A stretch of 55,885 nucleotides of DNA. Origin: Bacteroides sp. GTDB taxonomy: Bacteria; Bacteroidota; Bacteroidia; Bacteroidales; Muribaculaceae. Where the stretch lies: positions 1 through 55,885 of the forward strand of contig JAAVCP010000024.1 of the NCBI GenBank assembly GCA_014802265.1. The letters run 5' to 3'. The notes below the pieces were generated by a model. That model did no database searches, had not been told where the DNA came from, and saw only the letters and a program-made list of their open reading frames with translations. Made by a program: the position numbers and the translations under genes. Positions 15,605-22,905 of the stretch are shown in pieces (positions within the stretch are counted from its first letter, which is position 1; each line of letters starts with the position of its first letter).

Positions 15605-16905
15605 CACTCCTTCCCTGTTTCTTTCTGCCCTTGCAAGGCCCGCAAGCGGCTCAGCTCCCGCCAGTCCTCCAGCGGCACACTGTCCAGGCGGGCACTGCGA
15701 CTATCCCCGCCATGGACTTTTTCAAGATCTTCCAGCGCCCTGATATCGTCCACCGAGTACACACCGATTTCCCGCATACCCTTGTACAATGCGATTTGCG
15801 CGGCAGTGTCTCCCCGGAGCAGCTGCTTGGGCTCCCGCTTGATGCGCAGGCCGTTCGCCCGCTCTCGAGGCAGCAGCAGTTTCCAGGTGTCCTCCTGCTC
15901 CCGCTGGACGATGATAGGCAGCATGGTGTGCTTTACAAAGTCGATGCTGTTCTGCTCGTTGGAGCTGTACGCCTGCTTCCCGGCGTTGAGCAGGTAGAGC
16001 GGAACACCGAAGAACCGGGCCACGTCCGCCACCCGGTATTCCTCGGACTCCACAAACTGGGCTTCGGAATTTTTCATCGCCGTTTGGGTGTAGGTCACCC
16101 CTTTGGGCAGTACCGCGATCCGAAAGTTCTTCCCCGGGCCCGAATGGATCTTCTCCCACTCCCGGCGTAGTCGCTCGGTCTTGGTGATGAGTTCCTTCTG
16201 CCCTTCGGCGTTGGTCAATTCGATAGTGCCGCCGATATCGGTTTCCGTCAGGAGAACCCCGGATGGTTGGCCACCGTTGGCGTAAAAATCCGCCTGGTAC
16301 TGCTGGGCGGACAGCCCTGTGGAAATGGCCAGCGACGCCCGACGCAGGATGGAAATGCCGCTGATGCCGTCGGTGCTGTACGCCTTGTAGTGGAGTACAT
16401 CCGCTGGGGCCAATCGGGTCATTTCCCCGGTACGGGGATCGGTGTAGATGTACCACAGAGACCCGGTTTGATCCACATAGGGGGTGACGCTGTCAGGCAT
16501 TAGCGGGATCAGCTCCACCGGGCGGCCCGTCCGGCTATCCCGGTCGATCCAGGCGTATGCGTTGCCGCACAGATCCAAGTTGCATTGCATCAGCCGCTCA
16601 TAGTCGAATCTGGACATTACCTCGTTGGGCGGCCCCCACAGCAGCTGGCCCAGGGGATGGTCAGTCAACCGTTTTTTGGTGTTCTCTTCCATGAGATACA
16701 CCGGAAGCATGGCGATGGCGTTGGCCCGCAGTTCCACGCACCGGGACACCGTGGACAGTTTCATGGCCTTGTCGCGGCTCAGGGCCATTGCGTCCTGGGC
16801 TGTAAAGCCTTTCCACCCTTTCGCGCTATTCAGAGACAGCACCGCGCCCCCAGCGCTCTTTTGAGATATGTCGCTGCGTTTCCGCAGCGCCTTGTCGAAG
16901 ATCAC
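15604..16905 (-). CDS. Portal protein, HK97 family
   Basis: 433 residues, GTG start at 16905 overlapping the preceding stop (GTGA). Recognised by the run SRCVELRANAIAMLPVYLM, LCGNAYAWIDRD (portal core), LIPLMPDSVTPYVD, DVLHYKAYSTDGISGISIL and QEDTWKLLLPRE, all in the standard order for HK97 portal proteins. It forms the dodecameric DNA gate at one vertex and docks the terminase. Family length is about 400-430 residues. It lies between a small membrane protein and the prohead protease. Confidence 0.93.
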   Translation of the reverse strand: MIFDKALRKRSDISQKSAGGAVLSLNSAKGWKGFTAQDAMALSRDKAMKLSTVSRCVELRANAIAMLPVYLMEENTKKRLTDHPLGQLLWGPPNEVMSRFDYERLMQCNLDLCGNAYAWIDRDSRTGRPVELIPLMPDSVTPYVDQTGSLWYIYTDPRTGEMTRLAPADVLHYKAYSTDGISGISILRRASLAISTGLSAQQYQADFYANGGQPSGVLLTETDIGGTIELTNAEGQKELITKTERLRREWEKIHSGPGKNFRIAVLPKGVTYTQTAMKNSEAQFVESEEYRVADVARFFGVPLYLLNAGKQAYSSNEQNSIDFVKHTMLPIIVQREQEDTWKLLLPRERANGLRIKREPKQLLRGDTAAQIALYKGMREIGVYSVDDIRALEDLEKVHGGDSRSARLDSVPLEDWRELSRLRALQGQKETGKE

Positions 16906-17162
16906 GGGTCATCGCCTCCCTTGCCCCTGCTCCAAAGCACGCCACCAGCAATCAGGAGAACACCCGCAGTGATCAACCCGGCGGGCGGATGGATCCACCC
17001 CACCCCTGCGGCGACGCACCCAGCGCCCCACATCAGCAGGATATCTGCGCCCCAGTTTCTGCACCAACGGGCGAAGCCGTTTCGGAACCGCGCCCGCTCG
17101 ACCTTCTCACACTCTGGTGTAGGGTGATCACGTTGTTTCCCGTTATGTCCTTTTGTGTCCAC
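16902..17162 (-). CDS. Small two-span membrane protein
   Basis: 86 residues starting GTG at 17162; the first 35 residues are very basic (NGKQRDHPTPECEKVERARFRNGFARWCR). Two hydrophobic segments follow (about 40-55 ILLMWGAGCVAAGVGW and 60-78 LITAGVLLIAGGVLWS). Ribosome site is weak. Located between large terminase and portal, not a canonical head gene; function unknown. Confidence 0.6.
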   Translation of the reverse strand: MDTKGHNGKQRDHPTPECEKVERARFRNGFARWCRNWGADILLMWGAGCVAAGVGWIHPPAGLITAGVLLIAGGVLWSRGKGGDDP

Positions 17163-17182
17163 TTAAGTCCACATCCTTCCCG

Positions 17183-17199
17183 GTGTCCGAATCGGACAC
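17183..17199. repeat. Dispersed 17-bp palindrome, site 3
   Basis: GTGTCCGAATCGGACAC, perfect arms around A. Located between the terminase stop (17207) and the start of the small membrane gene (17162), the only late-region copy in an intergenic gap. Confidence 0.85.
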
Positions 17200-17206
17200 C
17201 GCGTAC

Positions 17207-18949
17207 TCACAGCGAAAAATCTTCCCGGGCCAAAATCTCGTCCAAGTCCGGCGCCGCGCCCCTGCGAGATATCGCCGTCGCCATTGCGATGATCCAGGCC
17301 ACGGTGATGTCGATCCGCCCGATGGAGCGGTTTTTCATAGGCTTAATGTTCTCGTTCCCATCCACCGCGCACCGCACGTTTCCGAAGTTCCACCGGGCGC
17401 AGGTGTTGTGGACGTGGAGCATTTCATGCTTACGGATCAGCTGCTCCAGCTCCTTCATGGCCGGCGACATTCCAATCATGGTCTGGGGAATGGCAATGAT
17501 CAAAATGCCTTTGTCCTGAAGCTCAGGAGTGATTGTCGAGGTTAGGTGTTGGTCTACCCCCAGGGTCTGTAGGTCATAAAGTTCTTTGGCCTCCAGCACC
17601 GCCGCGATCACGTCCCGGTAGTCTACCATGTCCCCATCACACAGTGCCAAAAACCCGGCCCGCTCCCAGTCCCGGTATGGCACATGGTCCCGCTGCTCCG
17701 CCTCCAGCACAGTATCCTTTGGCCGCCATGCCCGGAACAGCGCCACCCAGGTGTCCAAACCTTTCTGAGGAGGGAACAGCAGCACAAAGGCGGTCAAGTC
17801 GGTGGTCTTGGACATATCCAGCCCGCCATAGCAGGTCTTTCCCTTCAGGTGCTCCCGCACCCACTCCTCCCGCTCGTCCTTTTTGGACGGGCCGATCTGC
17901 GTCTTGTCGTACAGCGTCAGCGGCAGCCAGCCCACCGCCTTCACCGCGATCCACTGATTCAGCCGCAGCCAGCGGAAATTGCGCTCCGCGCTCTCGCTTT
18001 GCTTGGCCGTCCGGGCTGCCGCCCGGAACTTCCGAGCCTTCATGGTCACCCCATAGGAGGGGTTGCAGGTTTTCCACAGCTCCTCGTCATAGATGTCCAG
18101 CTCAGCGATTTTGGCCGGGTCATCCCCGGTGAGCACGGAGATACCGTACATCACCGGCAGCCATTCGGTGTCGTCCGCATCCAGCGTATCCTCCGGCTCG
18201 CCTCGACGCCAGGCCAAAATTTTGCGGCATTTCTCGTGGATCTCCCAGCCGATGGATGTCCGATCCGGGTCGTCCCCGGCGGTGGTGAGCACCAGCACCG
18301 TCTGCTGCCGCCGGGCGGCATCCGAGCCGGTGGTGAGTACGTTCCAGCGATCCCGGCCCGCTCTCCCTGTCCAGGCGTGGAGCTCGTCGCAGATAATAGC
18401 GGAGAAGGACGGGCCGTGCTTGTTTTCGACATCACCAGAGTATACCTTCAACAGACCACCAAACCGGGTTCGGATTTCCCGCACACTGTCCCGGCACCAG
18501 GCCAGGGGCCGGTGGGCGGGCTCACCCATGGCGGTGTGCTTCACCATGTACTTGGCGCACTTATAGACGATGTCCGCGTTCTGCTTATCCACGGCGAAAA
18601 GGCCCACGCTGGGCATCTTTTCCCCATCCGCCAGCAGGTGGTATAGGGCCAGGCCGGCGGCCAGCTCGCTTTTACCGTTCTTTTTTGGGATCTCGTTGTA
18701 GAGGAACCGCCGATACCGCACCCAGGTTCCGTCATCATCCCGCACCTGGACGCCGTAGAACAATCGAATAAACTCCATCTGCCAGGGCAGCAGCTCAAAA
18801 GGCTTGCCCGCCCACTCATTCTGGCCAAACACCAGCAAAGAGAAGAACTGGAGAATCCGATCCACCGATGCCTGGTCGTACCGAAGTTCCGCCCCGTCCT
18901 CTGGAGCAGGCACCGAGATAGTAGGCGCCAGCCAAACGACGTCAGGCAC
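17207..18949 (-). CDS. Terminase large subunit
   Basis: 580 residues, GTG start overlapping the small-subunit stop by 8 bases. ATPase: PWQMEFIRLFYG (Q motif region), Walker A-like EIPKKNGKS (86-94), Walker B IICDE (185-189) and the LVLTTAGDDPD coupling segment. Nuclease half: GGLDMSKTTDLTAF around 395 and GRIDITVAWIIAMATA near 555. This is the Terminase_1 (PF03354) layout used by HK97-like phages, many of which cut cos sites with an HNH partner; an HNH gene lies at 20991. It pumps and cuts the genome concatemer at the portal. Confidence 0.95.
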   Translation of the reverse strand: MPDVVWLAPTISVPAPEDGAELRYDQASVDRILQFFSLLVFGQNEWAGKPFELLPWQMEFIRLFYGVQVRDDDGTWVRYRRFLYNEIPKKNGKSELAAGLALYHLLADGEKMPSVGLFAVDKQNADIVYKCAKYMVKHTAMGEPAHRPLAWCRDSVREIRTRFGGLLKVYSGDVENKHGPSFSAIICDELHAWTGRAGRDRWNVLTTGSDAARRQQTVLVLTTAGDDPDRTSIGWEIHEKCRKILAWRRGEPEDTLDADDTEWLPVMYGISVLTGDDPAKIAELDIYDEELWKTCNPSYGVTMKARKFRAAARTAKQSESAERNFRWLRLNQWIAVKAVGWLPLTLYDKTQIGPSKKDEREEWVREHLKGKTCYGGLDMSKTTDLTAFVLLFPPQKGLDTWVALFRAWRPKDTVLEAEQRDHVPYRDWERAGFLALCDGDMVDYRDVIAAVLEAKELYDLQTLGVDQHLTSTITPELQDKGILIIAIPQTMIGMSPAMKELEQLIRKHEMLHVHNTCARWNFGNVRCAVDGNENIKPMKNRSIGRIDITVAWIIAMATAISRRGAAPDLDEILAREDFSL

Positions 18950-19439
18950 TATTCTCTGCCCCTCCTTGGATCAGCTGGAGGAACGGATTATCATCCTCCC
19001 CATTCTGCTTGGCAATCTCCGGCACCACCAGCCGGCACCGGCTGGTAACGGTGAGGCCCATATCCGTAGCAGAATTCCGGGCCTGCTTGAAATACCGTTC
19101 CTGCACCCGGCCCCAGGCGTCCGCCTGCTCCAGATCCGGGGGCTTCGCTGCCAAGGCGGCCTCCGCCTGCTGGGTGGCGATGAGCCACTGGTGCTGGGCC
19201 ACCAGGTAGCGGCCCAGGGTGTCGGCGTCCAGGTCGGTATAGATGCCGGCGGCGATCAGCCGCTTGCCCAGGGCACGGAAATCTTTCTTCAACTGCTCCG
19301 GCAGCCACTTAGGGGGCTTGGCCGTTTTTGGCCGCTCCACGCTGACCTCATGGCTGCGCCGCTCCGCCGCCTCAGCCTTACTCAGGTGTTTGCGGCCATT
19401 TGCTTCAATCACATCTGTGGGTTGTCTCGGCCCTGGCAT
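18942..19439 (-). CDS. Terminase small subunit, P27 type
   Basis: 165 residues from ATG 19439, eight bases after AGGAGG; a GTG at 19448 is too close to that site. PGPRQPTDVIEANGRKHLSKAEAAERR at the N-terminus, then PPKWLPEQLKKDFRALGKRLIAAGIYTDLDADTLGRYL and LGLTVTSRCRLVVPE-like ending are characteristic of the P27 family (PF05119). It recognises the packaging site and recruits the large subunit. Confidence 0.9.
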   Translation of the reverse strand: MPGPRQPTDVIEANGRKHLSKAEAAERRSHEVSVERPKTAKPPKWLPEQLKKDFRALGKRLIAAGIYTDLDADTLGRYLVAQHQWLIATQQAEAALAAKPPDLEQADAWGRVQERYFKQARNSATDMGLTVTSRCRLVVPEIAKQNGEDDNPFLQLIQGGAENSA

Positions 19440-19458
19440 ATTGCCCACCTCCTAGAAA

Positions 19459-20799
19459 TCATTTATCCCGGCCCAGCGTCTGCACCAGCTGGCATTCCCG
19501 TTCCGATAGGGCCCACTTAATGGCCGCCGTACGCTCAGCCGCAGCACGCTCAGCCGCAGCACGCTCAGCCGTCATATCCTCCGACAGGAGAAACCCACAG
19601 CCAAAGATCGTCTTTCCACTCGCCCGCTGGGCGTCCAGCGCCCGGACAAAAGCGGCGTCCTCCGCCCGAACCCGCAGGGTCTGGCCGTATTTTGCCAATC
19701 GGTACGCAGCGGGTGTCAGCACTTCTGGCGGATAGACATACCCCGGCAGCTCTGCGGCCGCCTCGTGCCGGTTTTCATCGTCCGCCGCTTTCACTAGCTG
19801 ATACAGCTCCGGGTCGGCCTCAATCTTCCACTTTCCCAGGTTTGTCACAAAAGACGTGTTCACCACTGCGCCGTTGGCATAGGTCACGCCCACGCCGGCC
19901 AGCACGTAGTTGCAGCTTCCGGCGGCAATGGAAAAGAGGGTCAGCGCCGGCGCAAAGAGAAAATACGGGATATTCCGCTCGTTGTAAAACCGGCAGATCT
20001 CCGACAGGATGGAGAAAGGCGGGTTGTCGATCACCACGCATCCGTCCACATACTCCGCGTTCTGATAGTCCCCACCAGGATAGAAGGGCCGCAGAATCTC
20101 CGCCCCATCCAGGCCGTAGTGCCGCACCGCCCAGTCCCTCACGCACTGGTAGACGTTCTCTGGGGTATAACAGTCATCCGTGGTCAGTTTGGGTTTGAAT
20201 TTATCCACGAATTGCCGATATTCCTCCGTCTCTTCCGGCTCCGCCGAGCTTTCGCCTGCTCCAGGAGCAGAGCGAGTATGTGAGCTGACCTTCACGGGTT
20301 TCTCCGTCGCCCCAAATTGCAGGGAGTCCATAGCAGCCGTGTCAAAGCCAATAATGCCCGTGTCGAAGCTGAGCGCCGCCAGGCCATCCAGCTCCAGTTT
20401 CAGCAGTTGCGGGTCCCATGCTGCGGTCTCGCTCAGCCGGTTGTCGGCAAGAATATAGGCTTTGCGCTGGGCCTCGGTGAGATTACTCACCAGCACGCAG
20501 GGCACCTCGGTCATCCCCTCCGCCCGCGCGGCCTCTACCCGGCCATGGCCAGCAATGATGTTGTTATCAAAGTCGATCAGTACCGGGGTCACAAAACCAA
20601 ATTCCCGCAGACTGGCCCTAATCTGGGCGATCTGCGCCTTGCTATGCACCCTAGCGTTGTTGGCATAGGGCACCAGGTCATCGATGGGAACCAACAGCAG
20701 CTGTTCCACCGCTACAGACACCGACAATCCGTCGCCCGCAGGGGCTGGATTGACCCCGCCTTTTCCAACGGACCCACCGGGCCCCTTTTTCTCGCTCAT
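19459..20799 (-). CDS. ParB-domain/adenine-methyltransferase fusion
   Basis: 446 residues from ATG 20799 (GGAGG four bases before). Residues about 30-125 are a ParB-like nuclease domain (IDDLVPYANNARVHSKAQIAQI, IIAGHGRVEAAR, AYILADNRLSE). The second half has the catalytic motif DNPPFSI and a TPENVYQCVRDW start resembling EcoRI-type adenine methylases (PF13651); DNPPF is the amino-methylase motif IV. Such fusions sit before terminase genes in many Firmicutes phages and may methylate phage DNA against restriction or during packaging. The C-terminus carries an AERAA repeat. Confidence 0.85.
   Translation of the reverse strand: MSEKKGPGGSVGKGGVNPAPAGDGLSVSVAVEQLLLVPIDDLVPYANNARVHSKAQIAQIRASLREFGFVTPVLIDFDNNIIAGHGRVEAARAEGMTEVPCVLVSNLTEAQRKAYILADNRLSETAAWDPQLLKLELDGLAALSFDTGIIGFDTAAMDSLQFGATEKPVKVSSHTRSAPGAGESSAEPEETEEYRQFVDKFKPKLTTDDCYTPENVYQCVRDWAVRHYGLDGAEILRPFYPGGDYQNAEYVDGCVVIDNPPFSILSEICRFYNERNIPYFLFAPALTLFSIAAGSCNYVLAGVGVTYANGAVVNTSFVTNLGKWKIEADPELYQLVKAADDENRHEAAAELPGYVYPPEVLTPAAYRLAKYGQTLRVRAEDAAFVRALDAQRASGKTIFGCGFLLSEDMTAERAAAERAAAERTAAIKWALSERECQLVQTLGRDK
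19531..19571. repeat. 15-bp tandem repeat, 2.7 copies
   Basis: Unit ACGCTCAGCCGCAGC, two perfect copies plus 11 bases. In frame within the methyltransferase fusion (AERAAAERAAAERTAA). Period is a multiple of three, so copy-number change would not shift frame. Confidence 0.85.
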
Positions 20800-20990
20800 A
20801 CTGCCTCCATTCACACAATTGCCCATGGGGAAAAAATCTTTCACGGATGGGGCCACACGGTCTCCAGCTCTTGCCCCGAAACTTTTTCGGGGTGGGGGAG
20901 GGGCCAAGATGAACCGGCGCGGGCGTCGCGCGAACTAAAACCGCGCGCGCCCAAAGCTGGACACGATTCCGCCAAATCCCGCCGCAAAAA
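20800..20990. other. Gene-free spacer with hairpin between HNH and ParB-methylase genes
   Basis: 191 GC-rich bases without a supported gene. Contains the inverted repeat CCCCGAAA / TTTCGGGG (20874-20881, 20885-20892, 3-base loop) and runs of CG near 20925-20945. No T-run follows on either strand, so it is not a plain terminator. Being next to the HNH and terminase genes, it is a candidate packaging (cos/pac) site or mRNA structure. Confidence 0.45.
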
Positions 20991-21359
20991 TTAGCCCCGT
21001 TTTTTGCGTATTTTCTGCCACCGCTCTCCCATGGTCTTGTGGGAGTGGCACGAGTGGCACAGGCTTTGTAGATTCGCCCGGTCGGTGAATACCGTCCAGT
21101 CACCCTTGTGATCCCGGATGTGATCCACGTCGGTGGCCCAGGTGCGGATACCGCGCCGGTCGCACTCCTGGCAGAACGGCTCATGCAGCAGCTGACCGGG
21201 CCGAAGGTCATCCGTCCATATCGGCAGACTGTACCAGCCATGCCATGCGGCAGACTCCCTTCGGGCGGCCTGCTTGGGTTTGTGCTTGGCGCACCAGCCG
21301 TCCCGGGTCAGCTCTGAGCAGCCAGGGTGGCGGCAGGGGCGCAGCGGCTTTTGTGCCAT
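20991..21359 (-). CDS. HNH endonuclease (packaging-associated)
   Basis: 122 residues; ATG 21359 with GGAGGTGAT upstream. CRHPGCSELTRDGWCAKH is a zinc-knuckle N-terminus. The HNH core is CQECDRRGIRTWATDVDHI-RDHKGDW...NLQSLCHSCHSHKT with D-H, N and H in place and four Cys for zinc. Closely resembles the HNH proteins beside terminase genes in HK97-like phages (gp74 type) that are needed with the large terminase to cut cos. Here the ParB-methylase gene separates it from the small terminase. Confidence 0.92.
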   Translation of the reverse strand: MAQKPLRPCRHPGCSELTRDGWCAKHKPKQAARRESAAWHGWYSLPIWTDDLRPGQLLHEPFCQECDRRGIRTWATDVDHIRDHKGDWTVFTDRANLQSLCHSCHSHKTMGERWQKIRKKRG

Positions 21360-21428
21360 GGGCTATCACCTCCAAGGCAAAACAAAAAGCGCCCAAGCCA
21401 CAACGTCCCTTTTGGGACTGTCGTTGGC

Positions 21429-21641
21429 TCAGGCGCTGGCGCATCGGCTCTGGCTCAGGCTCTCGATATTCACAAGCGTTTTCTGTCCGCACAGTTTACA
21501 GCGGACCTCCAGATTTTTGACCTCCGTGTCCTCCCGTACCTTCAGGACTTTTCCCTTACGGCAGACGGGACACATCAGCCATCCATCCTTCACTGTCAGT
21601 TTACCACATTCCCGCCGTCCTTGCAATGCCTTTTCCTCCAT
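21429..21641 (-). CDS. Cysteine-rich KTR-type zinc-ribbon protein
   Basis: 70 residues. Core WLMCPVCRKGKVLKVREDTEVKNLEVRCKLCGQKTLVNI has two CxxC pairs (zinc ribbon) and the K-x-REDTE-KN-x-x-x-x-C-x-x-C pattern of the Cys-rich KTR family (PF14205), common in Clostridia mobile elements. Function unknown; nucleic-acid binding is plausible. ATG 21641 follows AAGGGA. Confidence 0.8.
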   Translation of the reverse strand: MEEKALQGRRECGKLTVKDGWLMCPVCRKGKVLKVREDTEVKNLEVRCKLCGQKTLVNIESLSQSRCASA

Positions 21642-21680
21642 TTCTATTCCCTTTCCCAGTTATTAAGACTTGTTTCAAGG

Positions 21681-22502
21681 TCAAAAATTATTAAGACTAT
21701 TTGATTTTCGCCCTTTGGCGTAACTATACGCCGGGGGATCCTCCGCTTCAAATAATAAGTACCGCGCCCCGATGCAGTCCGCGAAGCCGTAGGGATTGCG
21801 CTCGGAGAACTGCACATAGTCCACCGCACCCTCCGGCGGAGCCAGGGTCACGCCGTCGATGGGTATGTCGATATACTCCACCTCATACTGCTTGAGGTTC
21901 CGGCTGGCCCGCCACGTCCTCTCCCCCGGCCTGGCCCGCCCGAACTCCCGGGCCTCCTTGGTCAGATACTTGGCCAGCTCCCGGTAGTAATGGACGTCCA
22001 CCGGCTCGATCCGGACGTAGCCGCCACCGGGCCACAGGCTGCGGATCTCCTCCAGGTCACCCGGCCCGCACCCGTTGAGCACCGCGTGATGGTGGAGGCG
22101 CCGATCCTCCAGCCGCCCGTCCCCACCGAAGTACTCATCGTCCAATTTGCCGTGCCAGCCCTCGGTGGTGTAGATGTACAGCAACTCCTGTTCCCGTTTT
22201 CGCCGGACGGCGCGGAGCTTGCGAACAAACTTCTGGAAGCATTTATCGGCTTCCCGCTTGTCCGACGGGAGATGCTCATCATCGTAAGTAGGAGTAACCA
22301 CCCAATCTCCCCGGCCAAAATTGGCGGCGAGCTTCAACTCCAACTCCCGCCAGCTACACTTATCGTTATAAAACTGCTGAGCGGCGCAGGTGGGGCGGCA
22401 GCGATCAGACCGCCGCTGCCGTACCGGGGAATCCTCCGGCACCGTGCCGAGAACTTTTATATGGAGCAGCCCCGCCTTGATATGCTTGATTCCGACAGCC
22501 AT
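21681..22502 (-). CDS. HUH rolling-circle Rep-like protein
   Basis: 273 residues from ATG 22502 (AAGGTGA upstream; an ATG 18 codons earlier has no ribosome site). The three motifs of the REP_ORF2-G2P-type initiators occur in order: I, WVVTPTYDDEHLPSD (67-81); II, LHHHAVLNG with the His-hydrophobic/His-His metal ligands (136-144); III, HYYRELAKYLTKE with adjacent Tyr 172/173 and Lys 178. Such proteins nick one strand and attach to the 5' end. Unusual in a tailed phage that also carries DnaB-type helicase and initiator genes. Immediately upstream lies a cluster of hairpins, a plausible recognition site. Confidence 0.75.
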   Translation of the reverse strand: MAVGIKHIKAGLLHIKVLGTVPEDSPVRQRRSDRCRPTCAAQQFYNDKCSWRELELKLAANFGRGDWVVTPTYDDEHLPSDKREADKCFQKFVRKLRAVRRKREQELLYIYTTEGWHGKLDDEYFGGDGRLEDRRLHHHAVLNGCGPGDLEEIRSLWPGGGYVRIEPVDVHYYRELAKYLTKEAREFGRARPGERTWRASRNLKQYEVEYIDIPIDGVTLAPPEGAVDYVQFSERNPYGFADCIGARYLLFEAEDPPAYSYAKGRKSNSLNNF

Positions 22503-22506
22503 CCCG

Positions 22507-22824
22507 TCACCTTCGATCCTTCCTTGTGCCCGATATAGATTGCGCAACAGCCACATCGAGTGGCTGTGCGCAATTCAATTCTGCATGACCGCTCGATGCG
22601 GTCATTGCAGAATCACTGGACATAAATCCCAACTGCTCGTCCTCCCGTGGGCGGGCCTCCGGCCCGCTTAGGGCTGGGGCGGCTTTGCCGCCTAACGCCT
22701 CCACCTTGACCCGAAGCACCTGGATATTGCCCAGCGGCTCCAGCCTCATAACCGCAGCCTCTTTCGCGGCCAGCGGGCCCAGGCCCCAATCATCAATGGC
22801 AACGGCCAACAGTACGCGGCTCAT
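22507..22824 (-). CDS. Unknown small protein, C-terminus encoded by hairpin cluster
   Basis: 105 residues; ATG 22824 follows AGGGGATGAATC. N-terminal half MSRVLLAVAIDDWGLGPLAAKEAAVMRLEPLGNIQVLRVKVEALGG looks like a normal alpha/beta protein. From about residue 45 the sequence (SGPEARPRED..., SSDSAMTASSGHAELN...) is merely the translation of four inverted repeats. I infer that hairpin elements entered the 3' end of an older gene and the frame happens to stay open. Four bases separate it from the Rep start. Confidence 0.55.
   Translation of the reverse strand: MSRVLLAVAIDDWGLGPLAAKEAAVMRLEPLGNIQVLRVKVEALGGKAAPALSGPEARPREDEQLGFMSSDSAMTASSGHAELNCAQPLDVAVAQSISGTRKDRR
22539..22613. repeat. Mirror pair of bulged hairpins upstream of rep
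   Basis: Hairpin 1: arms 22539-22554 and 22560-22574, loop ATCGA, A22546 bulged. Hairpin 2: arms 22578-22592 and 22598-22613, loop TCGAT, T22606 bulged. Each has a 7-bp basal stem, a one-base bulge and an 8-bp apical stem. Hairpin 2 aligns with the reverse complement of hairpin 1; the pairs that differ (about six) change on both arms so pairing is kept. Three bases lie between them. Confidence 0.85.
22651..22667. repeat. GC hairpin 3 upstream of rep
   Basis: GCGGGCC (22651-22657) and GGCCCGC (22661-22667) around a TCC loop; perfect 7-bp arms. No T-run on either side. Part of the four-hairpin cluster. Confidence 0.75.
22678..22692. repeat. GC hairpin 4 upstream of rep
   Basis: GGCGGC / GCCGCC around TTT, perfect 6-bp arms, 11 bases from hairpin 3. 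Confidence 0.7.
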
Positions 22825-22905
22825 GATTCATCCCCTCACAATCTCCAAGCAGGCTTCGTACTTGATTGCTTCTTCTATTTCTGCGGCCAGATCTGCAAGC
22901 GCAAT

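Larger units (their letters stand above)
1..16589. repeat. Left copy of 16,589-bp terminal overlap
   Basis: This stretch is the same as 39297-55885 at a constant offset of 39296. Spot alignment at both ends and the identity of all translated frames support it. It shows that the window wraps around a circular or concatemeric phage genome whose unit is 39,296 bp; it is not a biological duplication of late genes. Confidence 0.97.

Noticed and set aside
22507..22613. Hairpin pair as a rho-independent terminator
   Set aside because: No T-run after either hairpin on either strand, and the rep gene directly downstream must be transcribed.
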